Part shown: positions 9,308 through 16,524 of the stretch, piece by piece
Layout: every line of letters starts with the position of its first letter
Position numbering within the stretch: the first letter of the stretch is position 1
NCBI GenBank assembly: GCA_039588215.1
Contig: JBDHAD010000034.1
Coordinates: 1-64,000, forward strand
Length of the DNA stretch: 64,000 nucleotides
Direction of reading: 5' to 3'
Source of the DNA: JBDHAC01 sp039588215
GTDB lineage: Bacteria > Gemmatimonadota > Gemmatimonadetes > Palauibacterales > Palauibacteraceae
Program-made: the position numbers and the translations under genes
Notes under the pieces: generated by a model
The model's input: only the letters and a program-made list of their open reading frames with translations
Database searches by the model: none
Told to the model about the DNA's origin: nothing

Positions 9308-10258
9308 CTAGCTGTGCGTCGCAAGGACGTTGCTCACCCTGAGCTTGACGAGGCGCTGGAAAGGCGTCCGCCGTCCGATGCCGGCATGCTTTCGGGTGAG
9401 ATTGTATTAGCGTAGCCAGGCCCGCAGCATCTTCGTCCGTTCCCTCGAGTGGTGATAGGGCCGACCACAGGCCCACTCCTCCGCCGAGGTGCGGATGAAG
9501 CGCTCCACCTTGCCATTCGTTCGGGGCGTGTACGGCCGGGTAAACAGGTGACGGATCCCAAGCTCGCGCAGCGTCCGCCCGAAGAGCTTCGATCGATACC
9601 CCGGGCCATTGTCCGTCATGAGCTGTGCGATCTTCACCCCCTGGCACTCGAAGAAGGCCACCACGCGAAGGAGGAACGCCGTCACGTCTTCCTTGCGCTC
9701 GCTCTCCAAGACCTCCCCATAGGCCACACGGCTCGCGTCGTCGATCGCGGCGTGGTAAGACTCCCAGCCCACGCCCAGGCTTCGCTGACTTCGGTCGCCG
9801 TGGATCCGGTGTCCAATGCGCTCGATCCGCGCCAGCTTCTTAATATCCATGTGCACCAGCGAGCCGGGCCGGGACCGCTCGTATCGGACCACCGGAACCG
9901 GAGGGGCCAGTCTCGAGAGCCGGTTCAGCCCCAACCGCCTCACCTCCACCGTCACCGTTGAGACCGGCATCTTGAGGTGATCGGCGATCCGGGGGCTGCT
10001 CCACCGCTTCCGCCTGAGCCGCTCGATCTGCCGACGACGCGCTCGCGGGATCCGTCTCGGGTGTCGGTGTGGCCTCGAGCTCCGGTCCTCCAGCCCCACC
10101 TCTCCCTCCTCCCGGTAGCGCTTGAGCCATTTGAACGCCGTCCGCCGGCTCACGCCCATCTCCCGGGCCACCACCTCCGCACGCTCCCCTGTCTCAATCC
10201 TCCTGACCAGCAGGGCTCGCCCCGCAGGCGTCAGCTTCGCATTCTTGTGCACGTTCAC
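9308..10258 (-). pseudogene. IS481-family transposase with an in-frame stop
   Basis: On the minus strand the frame starts near GTG 10256-10258 with the usual IS481 opening (VNVHKNAKLTPAGRALLVRR). It carries an N-terminal helix-turn-helix (VVAREMGVSRRTAFKWLKRY) and an rve integrase core with the DDE pattern: HMDIKKL, then AIDDASR and TDNGPGYRS, then TNGKVERF. A TAA at 9407-9409 interrupts the C-terminal end after LRAWLR. The same frame then continues with YNLTRKHAGIGRRTP, typical of the family, to a TAG at 9308-9310. The last 32 or so residues are therefore lost, leaving the element probably inactive. Imperfect inverted GAYCTAGCC sequences at 9266-9274 and 10345-10353 may mark the ends. Confidence 0.88.
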
Positions 10259-10349
10259 CGGATCCCCCGACGAGTAGGTTGTGAAGGCTTCGAACACCTC
10301 CAGCTTACTCGTCGGCTTCCGGTGAACAACCATCCTGTGACTTAGACCT

Positions 10350-10367
10350 AGCCGTCTCGTGCGTCCC
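10350..10367. repeat. 18-bp exact direct repeat, copy 1
   Basis: AGCCGTCTCGTGCGTCCC lies just outside the start side of the IS481 transposase and recurs exactly at 11121-11138. It may be part of the IS end. Confidence 0.65.
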
Positions 10368-10496
10368 GGACCGGGCCGGGGAGGGCGTGGAAGGCGACCA
10401 CCGACCTGCTCGCCTATCTGGTCGAGACGTACGGCGACAAGGAGGAGGGAGAGCCGTGAGCCCCACCCTCCTCGCCGTCACATACGGCTGGCTTCG

Positions 10497-10961
10497 TCAG
10501 GATTCCGGCGAGACCATCCCGCCGATCCACGACCACCTATCGCCAATCCGCATCAAGATGTCGAGCCGTCTCTCTCGGAGTTCCCTCCTCTCGCCGTTCG
10601 TGTCCTCTTCGATGTACAGGACCCAGTTGTGCATGAGCGCCACGCCGTCGATCACGCTGATCTTGAGCGGCTGGACCTCGAAGTGAATCACATCCGTGCG
10701 AGGCCAGTAGACCTCGGTCAGCCAGGTCTTTCCGTGCTCTTCGAGCCAGCCAGTCCGCGGCGCTGCGGTGCTAGTGAACCAAAAGACCGCCTTGGGATGC
10801 TCGTTGCACGTCGCCTCGATGGCCGACATGTCCTCCGCGGCCCAAGCCTCCCAGCATCGGTTGTTGACGTCGATCACCTCCTGTTCCTCTGCGGTCCACT
10901 GTTGGGCAAACGCGGGTGTGGCGACGAAGAGAGCCAGCGAAGCGAGGGCGAGAGCACGCAT
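10497..10961 (-). CDS. Secreted SnoaL/DUF4440-like protein
   Basis: A 154-residue protein with a clear signal peptide (MRALALASLALFVATPAFAQ, cleavage after AFA) and a good AGGAGG site upstream of the ATG. The mature part has an NTF2-like pattern: VIDVNNRCWEAWAAEDMSAIEATC, then strands ending in LMRIGDRWSWIGGMVS. It is predicted to be periplasmic. It lies between the two copies of an 18-bp repeat (10350 and 11121), so it may have moved or been duplicated with the neighbouring IS481. Function is unknown. Confidence 0.8.
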   Translation of the reverse strand: MRALALASLALFVATPAFAQQWTAEEQEVIDVNNRCWEAWAAEDMSAIEATCNEHPKAVFWFTSTAAPRTGWLEEHGKTWLTEVYWPRTDVIHFEVQPLKISVIDGVALMHNWVLYIEEDTNGERRELRERRLDILMRIGDRWSWIGGMVSPES

Positions 10962-11120
10962 GGGGTACCTCCTGTGGCTGTCGATGAGGCTTCGACGATG
11001 GGCGAGAGAGAGAGAGGGACGCGCAAAGCTGGGAGGGGGCGTCGTGAGCCACGCGAACCCTGACCATCCTCGACGCGATGGCCGACCGTGTCACCGGCGG
11101 GAAGGGTTTACCGAGCACCC

Positions 11121-11138
11121 AGCCGTCTCGTGCGTCCC
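11121..11138. repeat. 18-bp exact direct repeat, copy 2
   Basis: This is identical to 10350-10367, and the two copies bracket the secreted SnoaL-like gene. A separate 12-base inverted repeat (AATGGGACTCCT at 11159-11170, its complement at 11277-11288) follows to the right. Confidence 0.65.
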
Positions 11139-11306
11139 AGACGCAGCTGAGACCCCCCAATGGGACTCCTACCTGATTACTATTGTGAAGGCTTGTCAGT
11201 CATCGCGCCCCAACCCTCTGCCAAGCCTCTGCAGATGGTCGAGTGCGGTTCGATCAAACTTGTCAAATCCCCCTTCAGGAGTCCCATTCGTTCAAGCGTA
11301 TGAAGC

Positions 11307-11774
11307 TCATTGACGGGAGCCGAGGGTCTCGAACCTATACAGAAGGGCCTTCCAGGTATCGTTCTCCCGTACCCACAACTCCGATAGCCGTACATCGTAC
11401 GCGGTCGTATTGCCAGTGCTGTCAGTGACCGTGTTCACCTGGGCACGTTCCAGGACGACGATGTCGGGGCCAAGCACGAGAGTGCGCGTTTCACCCGCCT
11501 CGGACGTTTGGGTGATGTTCGGCCAGTAGTCTTGCATCGTACCAGAACGGGTCATCTCAATTGAACGCCTGCCCACCGCAGAGGAGGTAAACCAATCGGC
11601 AAAGTAGCTGAAGTACTCAGGATTCTCGTTATCGAAGGCGCTCTGCATCTCTGCGCTCAACTGCACAACGCTCTCTCCGATGGTCGCCCTTTGCTCCTCA
11701 GTCAATTCGCTCGCTGCGGGCTGACAGGCAGCCAGCACAGCCGAAGCCAAGGCTACGAGAATGTGGCGTCTCAT
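11307..11774 (-). CDS. Putative lipoprotein with NTF2/SnoaL-like fold
   Basis: A 155-residue protein with a lipoprotein signal (MRRHILVALASAVLAAC, Cys17) and an AGGAGG site before the ATG. The mature part (TEEQRATIGESVVQLSAEMQ..., a strand-rich C-terminal half ending in DTWKALLYRFETLGS) is compatible with the NTF2-like fold, though less clearly than the neighbours. It lies 23 bases downstream of the next minus-strand lipoprotein gene and may share its transcript. Function is unknown. Confidence 0.7.
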   Translation of the reverse strand: MRRHILVALASAVLAACQPAASELTEEQRATIGESVVQLSAEMQSAFDNENPEYFSYFADWFTSSAVGRRSIEMTRSGTMQDYWPNITQTSEAGETRTLVLGPDIVVLERAQVNTVTDSTGNTTAYDVRLSELWVRENDTWKALLYRFETLGSRQ

Positions 11775-11797
11775 GATGACCTCCTGAGAAGTTGGCG

Positions 11798-12235
11798 CTA
11801 ACTACACTGCTGTGCGGACAGGACCTTCTGTTCCGCCGCCAGCACCACAGCCGTGACCTCGCAAGGGACACCCGTGCGCCGTCGCGGGGCACCTAGAACC
11901 GTGATCTGAATGATCCGCGCCGAGCGCGGGACTTGGAGGTAGTTATTCAGGCAGATGCTGCGGGTGAGAGTCTGGTCGAATAGACAGACCATGACACCGC
12001 GATCCTCGATCCCGACTCGTGGCGCTCGCAGGAACGTTCTCCGCAAGGGTTCGGCCCAGCCAACTCGCCGGTGATCGCCGATACGGACCATGAACCGTTC
12101 GCCCCTGCGGTTGTCGATCACCACCTCGAGCGGCAGGTCCGAGCCTGTGCCCGACCCCGCCGCTGAGGGCGCGCAGGCCGTGCATAGCAAAGCGACAACC
12201 CACAGCAGGCCTGCCGTGGTTCTCAGGTACCGCAT
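11798..12235 (-). CDS. Hypothetical lipoprotein
   Basis: A 145-residue protein with a lipobox (LLCTAC, Cys near residue 21) after a hydrophobic segment, and GAGGT upstream of the ATG. The mature part is strand-rich and contains two cysteine pairs' worth of Cys residues (VMVCLFD, SICLNNY, GVPCEV, AQQC), which suits a disulfide-bonded extracytoplasmic domain. I do not recognise the family. It heads a minus-strand pair with the gene at 11307-11774, in cassette C, oriented against most cargo genes of the array. Confidence 0.65.
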   Translation of the reverse strand: MRYLRTTAGLLWVVALLCTACAPSAAGSGTGSDLPLEVVIDNRRGERFMVRIGDHRRVGWAEPLRRTFLRAPRVGIEDRGVMVCLFDQTLTRSICLNNYLQVPRSARIIQITVLGAPRRRTGVPCEVTAVVLAAEQKVLSAQQCS

Positions 12236-12413
12236 GAAGTGACCTCTGAGCGGGCGGATCCAACGTGCCCAACCCCACCCTGCATCTAACAGACATCACG
12301 ACCGCGATATCCGCAATGCTCTCAGATCAGGCTCCCCCAATCGTTACCCCAGGCTGCCAGCGGGAGGGTTGCCGCACCCGATCCATCGTCAGGTGCAGCA
12401 GGAAGTTAGAAAA

Positions 12414-12666
12414 ATCGGAGCGGCGAGATTCGGGGAGCTTGCGACGAGCGAGGACCGCGTCAGCGGCTGCAGCTCTCACTCGCGACCTCCTGCCGTCGAG
12501 CCGAAGGCGAGACACTGAGCAGGCGTAGCCTACGAAGCCACCCCATTCAAGCGGCGCAGCACCCGTACACTTCGATACACTTCAGTACACACCGATTTGG
12601 CCGTCTTGACTTCCGTACACTTCAGTACACTCCTGCACACTCTGTGACAGTAGGCGTGACAGTGCG
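12414..12666. repeat. tRNA-Pro att repeat R3 (two inserts, hairpin missing)
   Basis: The tRNA-Pro 3' half (from 12414, reverse complement) is split by two inserts: 12433-12477 (45 bp) and 12493-12539 (47 bp). The arm (12551-12666) is of the subtype ending in GTGACAG-TAGGCG-TGACAG. The usual hairpin with CGAAAGCCCGC is not recognisable to the left, and one base of the tRNA acceptor part differs (TCGGAG). The same two inserts occur at the same places in R7. Confidence 0.85.
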
Positions 12667-12779
12667 AAGCCATGCGGTCGGGCTTGGTCCCACCGACGAT
12701 GGCGACCACTCTGGGCATTGTCCCCAGGTCCTTTCGATGCTATTGCCCGGCGCAATCCCCATCCTCATCGTCAGAATCC

Positions 12780-14798
12780 ATGAGCCTCGTCAACGAACTG
12801 AAACGACGGAAGGTCTTCCGGGTGGCAGCGGTGTATGCGGCTTCGGGCTTCGCGATCCTCGAAGGCGCCGACCTTCTCACCTCGGGCCTCGGTCTTCCGG
12901 ACGCAGCCCTAAGACTCCTCACGATCCTCGTGGTGGTGGGGCTCCCGATTGCACTCGCGCTCGCCTGGTTCCTCGAGTGGACGCCCGAGGGGATCCGGAC
13001 CACGGCCGCGGCCCACACACCGAAGGGTCGCGCAGAGCTGGTGGAGGCCGCAGACAATTCGCTCCTGGACGCTCGGACCCTCGTCATCGCAGGGGTGCTC
13101 GTGGTCTTCGGCGTAGGCCTCGGGACCGGCCTCTTTCTTAACTCGGGCGGAGCTGACCTGAGCGACGACAGCCCTTCTCTCGCCGTTCTCCAGGCTGGCG
13201 ACATGGCGGATCGGATGCGTGCGCGCGTCCTCGTCATCCCTCTGCAGAATCAGACTGGTGAGCCCCACCTCGCGCCGTTGGGCAAGCTCTGCGCGGAGTG
13301 GATCGAGCAGGGGCTAGTCCGCGCCGCGATCGCCCATGTGGTCCCCATGCGCCAGGTGCGGGGTGATGAGTCCGGCGGTGAGGGTCGCCCCGGCTGGCAG
13401 CCCCCGTTGGAGGAACTGATCGAGCGCGCCAGACCTACGGCTCTCGTCACGGGCGCCTACTATCTAGTCGGCGATGAGATCGAGGTCCATGTGGACATCC
13501 GGCTTGTATCCGACGATCGCCTGCTCTACAAGCTCGATCCCGCCACGGGCCCGTCAACCGACCCGATGGTGGCGTTCGAGGGGGTGAGCAGCCGCGTGGC
13601 GGGCGCGCTCGCCGCGTATCTCGGCGTGGATCTGGGAACCCCCGAGCTATTCACTCCTCCTCCCAGCCTGGAGGCGTTCCGCCAGATCAGTCTGGCGGAC
13701 GACTACTTCGAGCGGCAGGAATATCGGCGCGCGATCGAGCACACCGACCGTGCGTACGCGCTGGACACGACCTTTATCGCTCCTCTGCTACAGGCCGTGG
13801 GCTCGTACGCGAATCTCGTTCGTCTGGCGGAGGCGGATTCGGTCCTCTCGTTTCTCCAGGCACGGCGCCAGCGGCTGACGCAGATCGAGCAGTTGAAGCT
13901 GGAGTGGTACGAAGCGAGCTTCCGCGGGGATCTTGAGGGCCGCTACCGCGTCGCCCGAGCACTGTTCGAGATGGCCCCGGCGGATTGGGCGTATGGGGCG
14001 GCGTTCGCGGCGGTCCGGGCCAACTACCCGTCCGCAGCGTTGGATTACCTGGCGCTCCGCGATCTCACCACGTCATGGGGCCGAAACTGGGCGCCCTGGG
14101 ACTATCAGCACACGAACGCGCTGTTCATGCTGAAGCGGGACGAAGAGGGACTCGACGCCATCAGAGCGGCCAAGACTCGATATCCCGGTGATCGGGTTCT
14201 ACTCTACAGGGAGGCCTGGGCGTTGGCCGCCCTCGGGCGACTGGCTGAGGTCGAGCCTGTCGTCGAAGAAGCACGGGGCTTGGGAGCCGAATTCGTAACC
14301 GAAGTCATTATCGACGTGGCGGAGATGCTCCGCTCGCTGGGCCGCACGGACGAATCCAAGGGGTGGGCTCATCGGGCCTTGGCCGAAGCCGAGCGCGCAA
14401 CCGGAGATACCCGCGAGCTCAGGGCTCTCGGACACTACTTCGCCGAGGAGTGGGAGGCAGCCCTGCTGCTGTTCGAGTCTCTATCCGACGAGGAGCCCGA
14501 GAACGTCGACCGCCTTGGCTGGCTCGGCAGCACTCTGGCCCGCCTGGGGCGTCGCCAGGAGGCCGAGGCCGTCATCGGACAGCTCGAAATGCCTGGGGTC
14601 CCCTATCTCCGCGGCTTCAACACCCGCCGCCAGGCGTACATTCGAGCGGTACTCGGGGATGAGCAGGAAGCGTTACGGTTGCTCGAGGAGTCGTACGCAC
14701 GCGGGGTGTACCACAACCCGTGGGTGCGCTCGAACGTTGATCTCGAGTCGCTCCGTGCGAACCCGCGTTTCGATCGCGTTGTCACACCTCGAGGCTAG
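12780..14798 (+). CDS. Membrane protein with TolB-like and TPR domains
   Basis: A 672-residue protein. The frame is open from 12672, but I start it at ATG 12780 because the segment MSLVNELKRRKVFRVAAVYAA is the common N-terminus of this adenylate-cyclase-associated/TolB-like family. Membrane segments lie at about 12-30, 40-62 and 100-120. A TolB-like domain follows (RVLVIPLQNQTG, about 145-250), then TPR-type helical repeats from about 300 to the end. No catalytic domain is seen. It resembles the extracytoplasmic half of the cassette A kinase without the kinase, and is probably a sensor or scaffold. First gene of cassette D. Confidence 0.82.
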   Translation: MSLVNELKRRKVFRVAAVYAASGFAILEGADLLTSGLGLPDAALRLLTILVVVGLPIALALAWFLEWTPEGIRTTAAAHTPKGRAELVEAADNSLLDARTLVIAGVLVVFGVGLGTGLFLNSGGADLSDDSPSLAVLQAGDMADRMRARVLVIPLQNQTGEPHLAPLGKLCAEWIEQGLVRAAIAHVVPMRQVRGDESGGEGRPGWQPPLEELIERARPTALVTGAYYLVGDEIEVHVDIRLVSDDRLLYKLDPATGPSTDPMVAFEGVSSRVAGALAAYLGVDLGTPELFTPPPSLEAFRQISLADDYFERQEYRRAIEHTDRAYALDTTFIAPLLQAVGSYANLVRLAEADSVLSFLQARRQRLTQIEQLKLEWYEASFRGDLEGRYRVARALFEMAPADWAYGAAFAAVRANYPSAALDYLALRDLTTSWGRNWAPWDYQHTNALFMLKRDEEGLDAIRAAKTRYPGDRVLLYREAWALAALGRLAEVEPVVEEARGLGAEFVTEVIIDVAEMLRSLGRTDESKGWAHRALAEAERATGDTRELRALGHYFAEEWEAALLLFESLSDEEPENVDRLGWLGSTLARLGRRQEAEAVIGQLEMPGVPYLRGFNTRRQAYIRAVLGDEQEALRLLEESYARGVYHNPWVRSNVDLESLRANPRFDRVVTPRG

Positions 14799-14841
14799 CG
14801 GACCCCACAGGGCCCCCGTCGGACCGCCGAGCGGATTCGGT

Positions 14842-16179
14842 ATGAAGCGCGTCGTCTGTAACAGTCTACTGCTATGCGGTTGTTTCGGTGCCGCGACCGG
14901 GAGCGTTGAAGCCCAGGGGTCGCCACCGTTCGAGGAATACCGCGCTTGGGCCGCCGAGCATGCGATCCGCGTAGACCACGCTGGCGTCGGTACCGACCTT
15001 TCCGACCTTGCGGCCCTGGCTCCGGTGATCGGTTCCGCGCGAGTCGTCAGCTTCAGCGAACCGTTTCACGGTGCCCACGAACCGTTAGCACTGCGCAATC
15101 GGCTTCTCGAGTACCTCGTGACCGAGCATGGCTTCACAGCGATCGCGTTGGAGACCGCTCTGTCGACCTCCAAGCTGCTCCACGATTACGTGCTTGGGGG
15201 TGAAGGGGAGGCCGGTGCGCTTGCCCGTGAGGCCTTCAGTGCCCGGTTCGGGCTCTTCCAGGAGAACGTGGATTTGTTGGAGTGGATCCGCGCGTACAAT
15301 CAGAGCGTGCCATCCTCCCGCGCCGTCCGACTCTATGGGGTCGACCTCACCGGGCACGAGATTTCCTGCGCCTGCCGTTCGCTAGAGGCGGTGATCGAGT
15401 TCCTCCGCGAGACAGGCCTGCCCGGTGCCGCGCCCGTGCGTGAGGCGGTTGAAGAAGTGATTCCACTGTTCCGCTTTGATGCGTACCCTGAGCTGACTTC
15501 GGTGCAGAAGGACCAGATCACGGTAACCATCGATCGCGTGCTGGCCTTTCTCGATCACGACCGAGCTGATTTGGTCGAATTGGTGGGTGCCGACGACTAC
15601 GCGTGGGTGCGTCGGCAAGCGGTGGCTGCCCATCAGGACAACGCTTTCTTGAGGTATTTGGAGGACCCATGGGCGCTCCGAGAAGCCGGGATGGCGGACA
15701 ACCTCCGCTGGGTTCTGGATCGGGAGGGACCCACTGGCAGAGTCATGTTCTTCGCCAACAACACCCATACCGGCTCGCACCGATTCAGCCTCGGGCGAGA
15801 CTTACCCTCCGACTGGCCCACCAAGGGTCTCGCATCCGCCGGATTCCTTCTCCGGAGGGAGCTCGGGTCCGACCTGGTCACGATTGGCACGTACTTTGGA
15901 GAAGGAGTCGGGGACTTTTGGTTCATGGGTGGCGGGCAGCCGTTTCCCCGTGATGATGATGGTATCGATGCTCTCCTGGGCTCGGTCTCGGTCCCCACTT
16001 ACCTGATCGATCTCCGAGCACTTCCCACGAGTGGCCGTCTCGGAACTTGGATGCGCATGGAACACGAGACCCGCCTGTTCAACCGATACCACCTCCGTTT
16101 TGCGCCCGTCGATGCCTTTGACGCGATTCTTTACATCAACTTGCTTACCCCCGCTACTCGCGTCGCGGAGGATCCATAG
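14842..16179 (+). CDS. Erythromycin esterase-like protein (secreted)
   Basis: A 445-residue protein starting at ATG 14842 with a signal peptide (MKRVVCNSLLLCGCFGAATG). It matches the erythromycin-esterase/Ere-like family. It has the catalytic-site motif in the form EPFHGAHE (family E-x-x-H-G-x-x-E, about residue 73), IALETALSTS, YGVDLTGHE, and a late FFANNTHTGSH motif in the place of the family's H-N-x-H. Known Ere enzymes hydrolyse macrolide lactones, but most relatives have other or unknown substrates, so resistance should not be assumed. The predicted export is unusual for resistance esterases. It lies 43 bases after the TPR gene, in the same cassette. Confidence 0.85.
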   Translation: MKRVVCNSLLLCGCFGAATGSVEAQGSPPFEEYRAWAAEHAIRVDHAGVGTDLSDLAALAPVIGSARVVSFSEPFHGAHEPLALRNRLLEYLVTEHGFTAIALETALSTSKLLHDYVLGGEGEAGALAREAFSARFGLFQENVDLLEWIRAYNQSVPSSRAVRLYGVDLTGHEISCACRSLEAVIEFLRETGLPGAAPVREAVEEVIPLFRFDAYPELTSVQKDQITVTIDRVLAFLDHDRADLVELVGADDYAWVRRQAVAAHQDNAFLRYLEDPWALREAGMADNLRWVLDREGPTGRVMFFANNTHTGSHRFSLGRDLPSDWPTKGLASAGFLLRRELGSDLVTIGTYFGEGVGDFWFMGGGQPFPRDDDGIDALLGSVSVPTYLIDLRALPTSGRLGTWMRMEHETRLFNRYHLRFAPVDAFDAILYINLLTPATRVAEDP

Positions 16180-16244
16180 CGCGGTGACCGTCCTCCGTGT
16201 GACAGTTGCGGTCAACTTGGGAGTGTTACAGGCAGGTCCCAGAT

Positions 16245-16419
16245 GCACGAAAGCCCGCATGGTTGCGGGCTTTCTGCGTAATCGGGGCGGCGAGATTCGA
16301 ACTCGCGACCTCCTGAACCCCATTCAAGCGGCGCAGCACCCGTACACTTCGATACACTTCTTTTGACTTCCGTACACTTCGATACAAACCTGCACACTCT
16401 GTGACAGTAGGCGTGACAG
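16245..16419. repeat. tRNA-Pro att repeat R4 (short arm)
   Basis: Hairpin (16249-16274), intact tRNA-Pro 3' half in reverse complement (to about 16327) and an arm that lacks about 20 bases between the two GTACACTTC pairs. It ends in GTGACAG-TAGGCG-TGACAG, the subtype shared with R3 and R7. The ~45 bases left of the hairpin resemble those left of R2. Confidence 0.88.
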
Positions 16420-16524
16420 GTCATTTCGGCAGTCCGCCGGAGCGTCGCTTGCCAGCCCCCTTTCCCATGATCAGCTTCAGATTGTGGAGATTCAGAGCTG
16501 ACGCATTCACCCAGGCGGTTCTGC
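16420..16524 (+). promoter_or_regulatory. Conserved leader of the cassette E kinase
   Basis: These 105 bases align along their whole length with the leader of the cassette H kinase (24702-24808). They share GGCAGTC, CTTGCC, CCCCATGATCAGCTTCA-type sequence, GAGCTGAC and CCCAGGCGGT just before the start codon. The last of these contains the probable ribosome-binding site AGGCGG. A -35-like TTGCCA lies near 16450; I do not see a clear -10 box. Confidence 0.6.

Noticed and set aside
14842..16179. A confirmed macrolide resistance gene
   Set aside because: Family membership is clear, but export and a changed motif make macrolide hydrolysis uncertain. I report it only as Ere-like.
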